Positions 43,153 through 50,326 are shown, counted from the first letter of the stretch. The stretch: DNA of 64,000 bases from Exiguobacterium sp. RIT594 (GCF_003339585.1 NZ_QPKF01000001.1:1178001-1242000); one strand, 5' to 3'. Notes: generated by a model not told the origin, from the sequence alone. Numbers and translations: made by a program.

Positions 43153-43811
43153 CGGCGGAGTCCAAACAGATGGCGCCACGTGACCGGACCGATGACACCG
43201 TCTGCCGTCAGCCGGTGCTGTCGTTGAAACTGTTCGATGAGGTGCGTCAACTTACCATCAAATTGTCCGGTCAACGGTAGTCTAAGCCGTTTTTGAATCA
43301 GCCGGATCAGCGTCCGGTCCATCCGCTTCGCTCCTGCATAAAGTGCTCGACCGGGATAACGCGGTCCGAGTAACGGTTTCGCTTGACCGTTGACCGCATC
43401 ATACAATTGAAAATGCGGATAATCAGGAAAGTTGCCCCAGTCACCGCCCCACTGCATCTGATAACGTTTCATCGCGGCGACGAGCCGTTTCAGCCGCGGA
43501 TCGGGCGGTGCAAGAAACTCCGCCCGTTTGCCGCCATCCGCATAGACAAACAGATCAACGGCCACCCCGAAGTTATGATTTGATTTTCCTCCTTTGGCAT
43601 AAGTAACGATTTTTCCCGGACGGGTCCGTCCAATCGCATACAAAGCATCCTGTTCCTGTTTTGTCCGGTAAGCTTGCGCAATACCGATCGGCAGTCCTTC
43701 TGCCGCCAGTTCCGTAATGACGGCGCGGGTAATCGCGACGACGTCCGGATCCATTTCGCTTATCAGTTTTCGGTTCGCTTGTGCGAGTAACCAGTCAAGT
43801 GATGGTGTCAT
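43149..43811 (-). CDS. M15-family peptidoglycan endopeptidase with C-terminal peptidoglycan-binding domain (endolysin)
   Basis: The 220-residue protein joins an M15C L-alanyl-D-glutamate-type peptidase (residues 1-145; AYRTKQEQDALYAIG, zinc motif SNHNFGVAVD with His79 and Asp86, third ligand His133 in DYPHFQ) to a PG_binding_1 domain (about 160-218, ending GVIGPVTWRHLFGL). No signal peptide is seen, so release would depend on the adjacent holin, as in phage. CwlK and phage endolysins such as Ply500 are the closest known types. Confidence 0.9.
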   Translation of the reverse strand: MTPSLDWLLAQANRKLISEMDPDVVAITRAVITELAAEGLPIGIAQAYRTKQEQDALYAIGRTRPGKIVTYAKGGKSNHNFGVAVDLFVYADGGKRAEFLAPPDPRLKRLVAAMKRYQMQWGGDWGNFPDYPHFQLYDAVNGQAKPLLGPRYPGRALYAGAKRMDRTLIRLIQKRLRLPLTGQFDGKLTHLIEQFQRQHRLTADGVIGPVTWRHLFGLRR

Positions 43812-43825
43812 AAAGTCCTCCTTGA

Positions 43826-44632
43826 TCAGATAAGTTCTGCGAGCAGTAAAGCCAGTTCCCCTTGATCGGGAACGGTTTCTTCAAACCGTTGTTTTTGCTC
43901 CGCTTCTGCCTGCTGCTGTTGCCGGCGTTCCCGTTCGACCCAGTCCGGCAACCGACCGCGGTCTGTCCGGCGGGACGTTCGCTTCCGGGATGATGCCCGG
44001 CGGTGTTGTTCATGACGGTCAATCTGTTCCTGCGTCAATAAATTCCGCTGTTTCAGACTGTCGATGATGACTTGGATGTAGTTGAAATTGCGGATATTCG
44101 CCGCTGTTGCCTGTTCGATTGCATGGTGCAGGACGGCGGGACTCGTTTCTTTTAACAAACGCTCAAGCTGCCTGCGGATCGACGGGGTGACACGACCGAT
44201 TTCCCTCTCAAAATGAGTAATGATTTCCTTGACTCCGGGTGATGGTGGTTCTTTTTTTAAAGACGGTTTCTTAACCCCTTTTTCTTTGGAGGCGACAGGT
44301 GTCTCCCCGGAAGTCGTCTCATGACCAGGGACCTGTCCGGAAGCACCCGGGGACCCCGCCCGGATCCGGTAGCCGTTTGACGTTTGTCCGCCGTGCCGGT
44401 CAAACCGTTCGACCTTTTCAATCCAGCCTTTTTCGACGAGCGTCTGGAGACAGTTTTTGACGGTCGTCTTGCCGCACGGAACGGCGTCCGCGAGCGTTTG
44501 ATGCGACGGGAACGCGAGTCCGTCCCGTCCGGCATAACTTTGCAGCAGCAGATAGACCATTTTTTCATGGACGGAGGAAAAAGCGGCTCCGTCGCGTAAC
44601 AATTGATGCTCGACACGTAAGTAAGGTTGCAT
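43826..44632 (-). CDS. Replication-initiation-like protein with winged helix and DnaD-like C-terminal domain
   Basis: A 268-residue protein. Residues 1-95 form an HTH_36-like winged helix (SSVHEKMVYLLLQSYAG, FPSHQTLADAVPCGKTTVK, LVEKGWIEKVERF). A proline- and lysine-rich linker follows, then a DnaD/DnaB_2-type helical module (about 140-205, ITHFEREIGRVTPSIRRQLE and AAN-RNFNYIQVIIDSLKQR). Such proteins initiate phage or plasmid replication or load the helicase. The start at 44632 follows AAAGGGGGAC. It lies 14 bases before the endolysin gene, which is unusual. Confidence 0.72.
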   Translation of the reverse strand: MQPYLRVEHQLLRDGAAFSSVHEKMVYLLLQSYAGRDGLAFPSHQTLADAVPCGKTTVKNCLQTLVEKGWIEKVERFDRHGGQTSNGYRIRAGSPGASGQVPGHETTSGETPVASKEKGVKKPSLKKEPPSPGVKEIITHFEREIGRVTPSIRRQLERLLKETSPAVLHHAIEQATAANIRNFNYIQVIIDSLKQRNLLTQEQIDRHEQHRRASSRKRTSRRTDRGRLPDWVERERRQQQQAEAEQKQRFEETVPDQGELALLLAELI

Positions 44633-44654
44633 AAATTTGTCCCCCTTTAAGTTC

Positions 44655-44671
44655 AGGAGGAATTTCCTCCT
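44655..44671. repeat. Palindrome AGGAGGA-ATT-TCCTCCT upstream of the DnaD-like gene
   Basis: Seven-base perfect arms, 24 bases before the DnaD-like start. One arm is an ideal Shine-Dalgarno sequence paired with its own complement, so it may be a folded leader or an operator. Confidence 0.55.
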
Positions 44672-44730
44672 TTCTATCCAGAAATAACAGGACGAATCAC
44701 TTGGTTGTTCGGAATTTTTTAGACAACAAA

Positions 44731-44778
44731 CAGGCACGATTTTTTCGGAAGCGACTGTTCCGAAAAAAATCGTGCCTG
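44731..44778. terminator. Long stem-loop, probable terminator
   Basis: AGGCACGATTTTTTCGGAA and TTCCGAAAAAAATCGTGCCT form a near-perfect stem of about 19 bp with an 8-base loop. On the minus strand the following sequence is T-rich (TGTTTGTTG), so it would end the small membrane gene at 44783. Confidence 0.65.
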
Positions 44779-44782
44779 ACAG

Positions 44783-44980
44783 TTAGAGGAATCTGAAATA
44801 CAAATACGGCAGTACACCGGCGAGCAGGATGCTGAAGGCGGCCATACCGAGGATGACGCAGATTGCTTTTGAGATTGAAAGCTGTTCTTTTCCATAAGAC
44901 AACAGGACGGCTTTGACAATCGTCCAGAGCATTAAGCAACTCAAGAGACATGAGCCGATCAGGAGAATCAGCACTTCCAT
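44783..44980 (-). CDS. 65-residue two-span membrane protein
   Basis: The protein has two hydrophobic helices (about 3-25 and 41-63) joined by a polar loop SYGKEQLSISK. AAAGGG lies about nine bases before the ATG at 44980; a GTG nine bases further up is less likely. It could be a small holin-like or regulatory membrane protein; no family recognised. It precedes the DnaD-like gene but a stem-loop separates them. Confidence 0.55.
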   Translation of the reverse strand: MEVLILLIGSCLLSCLMLWTIVKAVLLSYGKEQLSISKAICVILGMAAFSILLAGVLPYLYFRFL

Positions 44981-45038
44981 ATCAATCACCCTTTCCTGTT
45001 ATAAGTAATTATTTTATCTTGAATTAAACGATCTTTCC

Positions 45039-45066
45039 TTGACGGACCGCTTAAGCTTGCTAGACT
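45039..45066 (+). promoter_or_regulatory. Predicted vegetative promoter of the nucleotidyltransferase gene
   Basis: TTGACG (45039-45044) and TAGACT (45061-45066) with a 16-base spacer, about 40 bases before the start codon. Confidence 0.6.
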
Positions 45067-45107
45067 GAACAAGAGAACGCTTACACCATATAAAAGGAGT
45101 TTTTCTA

Positions 45108-45896
45108 ATGTCACGCCAACAGACCCTGCTCACCCGTCTCGACCAGATCGGCCAACAGCTGGAACAAACAAATGACGCCTGGTTATTGCTCGGACTCGGT
45201 TCCGTCGGTCAGGAACTCGAACGGCTTGATGCCTATTCCGATCTCGATTTTTTCGTGATTACGAAACCGGGTCAGAAACAGCGATTCCTCGATCGGCTCG
45301 ACTGGCTCGAGTCCGTTCATCCGCTCAGCTTCATTTTCCAAAATACCGTCGACGGCTTTAAATTGTTATTCGCGGACGGGATTTACGGAGAGTGTGCGAT
45401 TTTCGAACTCGATGAGATGCCGGACATCGCCTTTTCCCCGGGACGGATTGTTTGGCAGGATCCAACATTCCCGGGCGTCGACTTGACGGTTTCAAAACAA
45501 GCACCTCCACCGATCCGGCGCGATACACTCGACTTCGCACTGAACGAAGCCTTGACGAATCTTTACGTCGGTTTGTGCCGCTATGCCCGCGGGGAACGGT
45601 TGTCCGGTCTCCAACTGGTCGAACAGCATGCTTTTTCACAACTCCTGTCCGTTTTGCACCTGCTCGAGTCGGAAGTCGTGTATTATCCGGACCGGTACGG
45701 CAATGAGCGCCGGGCAGAGCAGCGGTTCCCTCAGGCGCAGGAACGATTCGCCGCTGTCCTGCAAGGATACGCCCGCGTCCCGGAATCAGCACTTGCGCTG
45801 CTTGACTGGCTCGAGCAGATTCAGCCGGTCAATCCGGCGATGGCGGCTGAAATTCGTCGGCTGGCTGCGGAATGCAGGTCGAAGCAAAATGGGTGA
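45108..45896 (+). CDS. Nucleotidyltransferase-like protein (Pol beta superfamily)
   Basis: A 262-residue protein whose N-terminus carries LGLGSVGQELERLDAYSDLDFFVIT (GS followed by a D-x-D pair, about residues 30-53), the metal site of the Pol-beta nucleotidyltransferase fold. The helical C-terminal half resembles lincosamide or aminoglycoside nucleotidyltransferases, which inactivate drugs by adenylylation, but the similarity is in layout only. AAAAGGAG precedes the ATG. Its neighbour is arr, another antibiotic-modifying type. Confidence 0.7.
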   Translation: MSRQQTLLTRLDQIGQQLEQTNDAWLLLGLGSVGQELERLDAYSDLDFFVITKPGQKQRFLDRLDWLESVHPLSFIFQNTVDGFKLLFADGIYGECAIFELDEMPDIAFSPGRIVWQDPTFPGVDLTVSKQAPPPIRRDTLDFALNEALTNLYVGLCRYARGERLSGLQLVEQHAFSQLLSVLHLLESEVVYYPDRYGNERRAEQRFPQAQERFAAVLQGYARVPESALALLDWLEQIQPVNPAMAAEIRRLAAECRSKQNG

Positions 45897-45905
45897 TAGC
45901 AGGCT

Positions 45906-46026
45906 TCATGGCAATGGCGTGGTGTGACGGTCGTACCGTACTCGGTCCAGCCAACTTTCCAGAAATCCGTCAAAATGAAGTGTTCCGTCATACTTAACGG
46001 CTTGTATCGTAATCGGCAAATTTCAT
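45906..46026 (-). pseudogene. Frameshifted mini-ORF directly behind arr
   Basis: AAAAGGAG stands three bases before an ATG at 46026, 12 bases past the arr stop, but the frame closes after ten residues (MKFADYDTSR). Moving by one base restores an open frame that begins VKYDGTLHFDGFLESW and runs to a stop at 45906, giving 39 residues in all. It may be the remains of a gene truncated by a one-base change, or a very short leader. The family is not recognised. Confidence 0.4.
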
Positions 46027-46038
46027 TACTCCTTTTAT

Positions 46039-46455
46039 TTAATCCAAAATGACATTTTTTCCTTCTTTCGTTAACCCGGCCAAGGAATCCTTCATTTGTT
46101 GAATCAGTTCCTCCGAATGCCGCTCCCAAACGGCAAGTTCTGCGACGACGACAAGCGGTTCCTTCGACCGGTAGGACCGTGTCGGATTGCCGGGAAAGCG
46201 CTGATCCGTTAAGTTCGGATCGTTTTCGAACGGTCCGAGCGGTTCGACGAGATAAATCCGCTCCTTGCCATCGCCTTTGGCAAGCTCGGCGCCCCACTTC
46301 GCGGCTTCAAGCGTTGCGGTGAAATAGATATAATTCGACCTTTTTTCCTGATAATTCGACAGATAGTTGCTCTGTAACTGATCACCGATTTGTAAGACGG
46401 CCTTTGTCCCGTGCAGAAACGGTCCCCGGTCGAGCACATTGGTTTGTCCGGTCAT
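46039..46455 (-). CDS. arr: NAD+--rifampin ADP-ribosyltransferase
   Basis: A 138-residue Arr enzyme, the usual length. The family blocks are nearly unchanged from mycobacterial Arr: PFLHGTKAVLQIGDQL (His15), YIYFTATLEAAKWGAELA, RIYLVEPLGPFENDPN and FPGNPTRSYRSKEPL. Arr attaches ADP-ribose to the C23 hydroxyl of rifamycins and so gives resistance; chromosomal copies in environmental bacteria may act on other compounds. It lies next to a toxin-antitoxin locus in the most accessory-looking part of the window. Confidence 0.95.
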   Translation of the reverse strand: MTGQTNVLDRGPFLHGTKAVLQIGDQLQSNYLSNYQEKRSNYIYFTATLEAAKWGAELAKGDGKERIYLVEPLGPFENDPNLTDQRFPGNPTRSYRSKEPLVVVAELAVWERHSEELIQQMKDSLAGLTKEGKNVILD

Positions 46456-46568
46456 TGCTGTTCACGTCCTTTCCTACAATCTTGTTTGTAGTGTAGAACA
46501 GAACGAAACGTAAAAGTAGTCTGTTTTCGTCTACAGATTCGCGGTATAATTCCAGTAGAGAAGAATGA

Positions 46569-46628
46569 AAAACTCCCGACATACGTCACGTTCCGGTTGG
46601 AGCGGTGCGTTTGGTTCGGGAGTTTTTT
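46569..46628 (+). terminator. Possible terminator near the yoeB end
   Basis: AAAACTCCCGA pairs with TCGGGAGTTTT across a 37-base loop, followed by T-rich sequence. On the minus strand it can end the yefM-yoeB message. Confidence 0.6.
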
Positions 46629-46630
46629 GC

Positions 46631-46897
46631 TTAGTAATGATAACGGCATTGAAGGATTTCCACCTGTTCACTCGTCATCCGGTAAACAAGCCGGTGTTCC
46701 GAATCAATCCGCCGGCTGTAAAAGCCCTGTAAATTGCCTTTTAATGCTTCCGGTTTACCAATGCCAGTTAAATTGCCGTTTCGTTTTACGTCTTCAATCA
46801 GTGTATTGATCCGCTTCAGTTTTTTTCTGTCTTCCTGTTGCCAATACAGATAATCTTCCCATCCATGATCCGTAAAAAGTAGACGGACTTTACTCAT
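46631..46897 (-). CDS. yoeB: YoeB-family mRNA interferase toxin
   Basis: An 88-residue Txe/YoeB toxin: FTDHGWEDYLYWQQEDRK near the N-terminus, GIGKPEALKGNLQGFYSRRID in the middle, HRLVYRM, and the C-terminal catalytic RYHY. YoeB cuts mRNA in the ribosomal A site. The ATG at 46897 overlaps the antitoxin stop by eight bases, the coupling usual for this pair. Confidence 0.95.
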   Translation of the reverse strand: MSKVRLLFTDHGWEDYLYWQQEDRKKLKRINTLIEDVKRNGNLTGIGKPEALKGNLQGFYSRRIDSEHRLVYRMTSEQVEILQCRYHY

Positions 46898-47147
46898 CAA
46901 TCAACGTTCTTTCTGTCAGCTTTTTTTGTTCCAGCTGTTCGATTGACTCCAGTAGACGGACTGAATTTTGAGGACTTCGCATTAAATAGATGGTCTCCAT
47001 CAAACGATTATATTCTTCTTCAGAAAGTAACACGGCATTTTCGTTATTTTTTCGTGAAATGATGACAGCTTCCTTATCATCATGCACTTGATCTAAAATC
47101 TGTTTAAAATTTTTCCGGGCATCACTGTATGTGACAATCGACATCAT
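46890..47147 (-). CDS. yefM: YefM-family antitoxin (Phd/YefM)
   Basis: An 85-residue Phd/YefM protein: N-terminal DNA-binding part YSDARKNFKQILDQVHDDKE and VIISRKNNENAVLLSEEEYN, then an acidic tail that wraps the toxin. AAGGAGG is seven bases before the first ATG. It neutralises YoeB and represses the operon through the palindrome just upstream. Confidence 0.95.
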   Translation of the reverse strand: MMSIVTYSDARKNFKQILDQVHDDKEAVIISRKNNENAVLLSEEEYNRLMETIYLMRSPQNSVRLLESIEQLEQKKLTERTLIDE

Positions 47148-47180
47148 TAGTTCCTCCTTACGTGTTTTTTTCTATTTTTA

Positions 47181-47200
47181 TTGTACATGATTTCGTACAA
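47181..47200. promoter_or_regulatory. YefM-YoeB operator palindrome
   Basis: TTGTAC-ATGATTTC-GTACAA, 34 bases before yefM. It matches the TGTACA-centred operators described for E. coli yefM-yoeB. Confidence 0.75.
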
Positions 47201-47257
47201 CTACTCAATCTTCGTTCTGTTTCCTTTTACAATTAAAAGCCCGGCTCTCTTCCGGAT

Positions 47258-47285
47258 TGACAACTTTTGTCAAAATGGTATCTTA
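47258..47285 (+). promoter_or_regulatory. Predicted promoter overlapping a TTGACAA/TTGTCAA dyad
   Basis: TTGACA (47258-47263) and TATCTT (47280-47285) with a 16-base spacer; the -35 is one arm of TTGACAA-CTT-TTGTCAA, which may be an operator. It lies just before the cyclase gene. Confidence 0.5.
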
Positions 47286-47303
47286 AAAGTATCATGTTCA
47301 AGG

Positions 47304-48428
47304 ATGTGGAAAATCATATTCATCGTCGAGCTGCTCGTCAACGCCTGCATCGCGTTTACCGGGTTTTACATCGTTTCAAAAATCATCCACTCCAACCGAT
47401 TTTCATCCTATATCGCGAAGTCGCTGATCATCGGTCTCGCGACCGGATTGCTCGGGGTCATCCTGATGTTCAAAGGCATCCAGGTCAATGAATCATTACG
47501 GATGGATTTACGCCATTTACCGCTAGTCCTGCTCGCTTTTTACGGCAGCCGCTTCCCGCTTGTCATCGCCACCTTGATCATCGCCGGTTCCCGGTTTTTA
47601 TTTGGTGTGACTCCGCAAGCGTTTATTGCGTTCATTGCCATCCTCGCCATCAGTACCGGAATGATGTTGATTCATCGCCAGCTCCTGAATCGGCCGTTCC
47701 GGCAGAATCTCGCCCTCAACGTCTGGGCGCTGTTGATGATTACGTTCGCCGTTCTGATTAATTTAGGTTTTAACGATGCTTCGCTTCGTCTGTTGCTTGC
47801 GACCTGGACGATTGGTCTTGCCGTCGGTGTTCTTTCAAGTCTGTTGACACTTGATTTCCAGACACTGAACCGCCAAGTCGAACTGTATAAGCAGTCGGCT
47901 GAGCGTGATCATCTGACCGGTTTATACAACCGGCGTGTTTGGGATGCCCGAACTGAGGGACTGGAACAGGAAGGACGTGTCTACAATGTGCTCGCGCTCG
48001 ACATCGACCACTTTAAACATGTCAACGATACATACGGTCACGGAAACGGGGATCTCGTGTTGCAACAGTTCGCGAATATCCTGATGGAGGAAACGCGTCC
48101 CCACGATATCACGGCCCGGATCGGCGGCGAGGAATTCATGATTTTAGTCTATGACCTGGCTCCGTCCAAAGTCATCAAGGTCGCGAACCGGATCCGGGAA
48201 CGGATTGCGAATGAACGGTTCCAGCTAAATGGTTTTCCTGCCATCACCGTCACGGCATCGATCGGAATCGCACATGGGAAACAGATTCACATCCAGCACA
48301 TGAACGGACTGGCGGACGAAGCCCTTTATACGGCGAAACAGCAAGGGCGAAACCGGACAATCCTGTTCAATCAGCTTGATCAGCAGGACGTTGCGGTATC
48401 GCACACTTCAACGGAGACAACTTCTTAA
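47304..48428 (+). CDS. Membrane diguanylate cyclase with 5TM-5TMR-type sensor
   Basis: A 374-residue protein with about six transmembrane helices in its first 190 residues (a LytS-like 5TM-5TMR module: GFYIVSKIIHS, LRHLPLVLLAFYGSRFPLV, FLFGVTPQAFIAF). A GGDEF domain follows with RDHLTGLYNRRVWD, LDIDHFKHVNDTYGHGNGD and the active loop RIGGEEF. It should synthesise cyclic-di-GMP. The ATG at 47304 has no well-spaced ribosome site, so the start is uncertain. Confidence 0.88.
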   Translation: MWKIIFIVELLVNACIAFTGFYIVSKIIHSNRFSSYIAKSLIIGLATGLLGVILMFKGIQVNESLRMDLRHLPLVLLAFYGSRFPLVIATLIIAGSRFLFGVTPQAFIAFIAILAISTGMMLIHRQLLNRPFRQNLALNVWALLMITFAVLINLGFNDASLRLLLATWTIGLAVGVLSSLLTLDFQTLNRQVELYKQSAERDHLTGLYNRRVWDARTEGLEQEGRVYNVLALDIDHFKHVNDTYGHGNGDLVLQQFANILMEETRPHDITARIGGEEFMILVYDLAPSKVIKVANRIRERIANERFQLNGFPAITVTASIGIAHGKQIHIQHMNGLADEALYTAKQQGRNRTILFNQLDQQDVAVSHTSTETTS

Positions 48429-48453
48429 CGACATATCATTGGAGGTTTTACTT

Positions 48454-48684
48454 ATGTATGAACCAAAACGGGAATTCATCACGACTTCGGAAACAATTCT
48501 TTTTGTCGGCAGCCTATTCATGTGGTTGTATATCGTTCGCTTTTTCGGGACGGTTGATTCCGCATGGTGGATCTTGCCACTTCTATGCTTCCTGCTCTTC
48601 TTGCGTTCGTTTATCGGCAGACGGGTTGATTTGAGTTTTAACTGGGTGGAGGAAGAAGAAGCACGCAAGTCCGAACAAAAATAA
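48454..48684 (+). CDS. 76-residue two-span membrane protein
   Basis: GGAGG lies seven bases before the ATG at 48454, 25 bases after the cyclase gene, so the two are probably co-transcribed. Two helices (about 16-34 and 39-57) end in a charged tail with VEEEEARKSEQK. No family recognised. Confidence 0.65.
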   Translation: MYEPKREFITTSETILFVGSLFMWLYIVRFFGTVDSAWWILPLLCFLLFLRSFIGRRVDLSFNWVEEEEARKSEQK

Positions 48685-48696
48685 AACGAATCAAAT

Positions 48697-48741
48697 AACA
48701 GCCCGGTCTCTCCGCTTGTTCAGGAGGAAGACCGGGCTGTT
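48697..48741. terminator. Bidirectional intrinsic terminator
   Basis: AACAGCCCGGTCT pairs perfectly with AGACCGGGCTGTT; a CTCC/GGAG pair continues in the loop. Confidence 0.85.
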
Positions 48742-48747
48742 GTTCAT

Positions 48748-49017
48748 TCACTTTTTTAAATAATATTCCCGGGTCAAGACCATCAGAATCGAATTGACAC
48801 GTCGTCGTTCAACTTTGAGATCATCCTGTTCTACACCAATCACTTGAAACCCCAGTTTTTCATACACGTGCTGTGCCCTCGGATTAAAGTCAAAGACGCT
48901 TAACGTCAAGCGGGCAAGCGATGTCTGCCGAAACAGGTAATCGATCAGCAACCAGGTCGCTTCCGTTCCCAGCCCGCGGTTTCTGCCGGCTTACCCAATC
49001 AAAATCCGGAAGTTCAT
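48748..49017 (-). pseudogene. Decayed GNAT acetyltransferase (N-terminus missing, in-frame TAA)
   Basis: The 67-residue open part is the C-terminal half of a GNAT enzyme: SLARLTLSVFDFNPRAQHVYEKLGFQVIG, read in two parts, with the conserved Asn and Tyr. Reading upstream in the same frame gives the acetyl-CoA loop AGRNRGLGTEAT and before it MNFRILIG, but a TAA at 48991-48993 splits them. Upstream of 49017 the similarity ends abruptly in AT-rich sequence, so roughly the first half of the gene is gone. This looks like a nonsense mutation plus a deletion or recombination junction. Confidence 0.8.
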
Positions 49018-49242
49018 AATAGGTAGGTTTCTTAACGATTATGTACAATACTCCCAATTTTGAACGGTCAGGGTAAAATATAAGTGAAAGTGATTACATG
49101 GATTAGACCAATCAACTTTATGTATTGCTTCTTTTCAAAATTTAGATGGGTCGACATAGAATTTTTAAGTATTACAATAAAAAATAAGCGAACATAGCTA
49201 CTTAAAGACATGTCCGCCTACCTTCCATTTCAAATTATTTTC
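49018..49242. other. AT-rich gap without a recognisable gene
   Basis: About 225 bases, clearly richer in A+T than the surroundings, between the decayed acetyltransferase and the Ltp-like gene. It shows no promoter, hairpin or reading frame I can support, and marks the edge of the lost GNAT N-terminus. Confidence 0.5.
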
Positions 49243-49839
49243 TCAAAGACCTGCTTGACCTACTCCGTAAGTTGCTTCTTCTGTTGTAAATCCATCAAAT
49301 ACTAATTGATCGATCAAACCATTTCTCGAAAAAGACGTGAATCCAAGATAATCTTTTGCTTTTTTAGCAGCTTCTTCTTTCCAATCTACTTCGATGTTAT
49401 TTACTGCGAAAGTAGAATCTTCGTTAGAAAAACCATCATATTCAAGTTGCGTTACAAGTCCACTTTTTGAAAATGCAGTAAAATTCAAATAATCTTTTGC
49501 TTTTTGAATTGCATTTTCCTGTTCTAGCGTCACTTCTGGTTCAGCCTGGACTTCTTCTTCCGGTTCAGCTTGGACTTCTTCTTCTGGTTCAGCCTGGACT
49601 TCTTCTTCCGGTTCAGCTTGGACTTCTTCTTCCGGTTCAGCCTGGACTTCTTCTTCCGGTTCAGCTTGGATTTCTTCTTCCGGTTCAGCTTGGACTTCCT
49701 CAGTAGAAGTTAACTCTTCTTTCGACGTATCAGCAGTTTCTTCTCCGCCATTTGAAGCAAGACTTCCAATAATAATAATACCTAACAGCCATACCCACCA
49801 TTTTTTATAAAATGGCTTTTTAACTTTTTCTTTTCGCAT
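49243..49839 (-). CDS. Ltp-family surface protein with acidic tandem repeat
   Basis: A 198-residue protein: basic N-terminus and one transmembrane anchor (about 9-29), then seven copies of an eight-residue unit V/I-QAEPEEE (about residues 48-104), then two Ltp domains (about 110-152 and 155-197) with the shared pattern AKDYL-F-FSK-GL-QL-DGF-E-A. Ltp domains occur in phage superinfection-exclusion lipoproteins and in Firmicute surface proteins. Here there is no lipobox Cys, so it is anchored by the helix. The ATG at 49839 follows GAGGTG by eight bases. Confidence 0.8.
   Translation of the reverse strand: MRKEKVKKPFYKKWWVWLLGIIIIGSLASNGGEETADTSKEELTSTEEVQAEPEEEIQAEPEEEVQAEPEEEVQAEPEEEVQAEPEEEVQAEPEEEVQAEPEVTLEQENAIQKAKDYLNFTAFSKSGLVTQLEYDGFSNEDSTFAVNNIEVDWKEEAAKKAKDYLGFTSFSRNGLIDQLVFDGFTTEEATYGVGQAGL
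49536..49697. repeat. 24-bp tandem repeat encoding QAEPEEE units
   Basis: Seven units of 24 bases lie inside the Ltp gene. Most alternate between AGCCTGGAC and AGCTTGGAC versions, so the array seems to have grown as 48-bp pairs. Confidence 0.85.
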
Positions 49840-50001
49840 AAATGACACCTCATTATATCTTTATATTAATGACTATAACATATAAATAAATTAAATTTAG
49901 GTAAAATAATGAAATTCATTACAATTTTGTACGTATTATTTACAATTTCAGTCCTTTATACTGGATGTATTCTAACCGTATACAAAGGAGTAATGCTGAC
50001 T

Positions 50002-50289
50002 ATGAAATTCCCCAAATGGCTCCTTTACCTCGGCGCACTCCCGACGTTCGTTTTTGCCTTTTATGCCATCACGAATCCTGCCTTTCGGTCTGACATCGCC
50101 GAGTCGTCTCCGGTCGCAGCCCCAGTCCTCGCTGTCATTCTTACTGTATTTGTCGGCTACTGGACCCTGTTCTTCATTTTTGTGAACGGACTTCGCCGGC
50201 ATCTCGACTTAGTCGTCTTATCCGGCCTGTTGCTGATTTGTTTTCTGTTAACGAGTTTGTTTGCGACACTCGATTACTTTCTCACCTAA
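50002..50289 (+). CDS. 95-residue three-span membrane protein
   Basis: The protein starts MKFPKWLLYLGALPTFVFAF and has three helices (about 5-22, 37-58 and 66-92). AAAGGAG at 49984-49990 favours the ATG at 50002; ATG 49993 is too close to it. The frame is open upstream to 49909. Function unknown. A terminator follows. Confidence 0.6.
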   Translation: MKFPKWLLYLGALPTFVFAFYAITNPAFRSDIAESSPVAAPVLAVILTVFVGYWTLFFIFVNGLRRHLDLVVLSGLLLICFLLTSLFATLDYFLT

Positions 50290-50301
50290 TCGATGTACCC
50301 C

Positions 50302-50326
50302 AGCCATCTTCCGGATGGCTTTTTCC
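50302..50326 (+). terminator. Intrinsic terminator
   Basis: AGCCATC-TTCCG-GATGGCT followed by TTTTCC and further T-rich sequence. Confidence 0.8.

Noticed and set aside
42886-44980. Complete prophage
   Set aside because: Only holin, endolysin and a replication-like gene are present; no integrase, capsid, tail, portal or terminase genes and no attachment-site repeats were seen.
46382-46582. A 66-codon minus-strand frame upstream of arr
   Set aside because: It runs into arr in a different frame, lacks a motif, and covers the probable arr promoter region.
49536-49697. Regular 24-bp repeats that might be read as a CRISPR array
   Set aside because: There are no unique spacers; the repeats are contiguous and keep one reading frame coding QAEPEEE.
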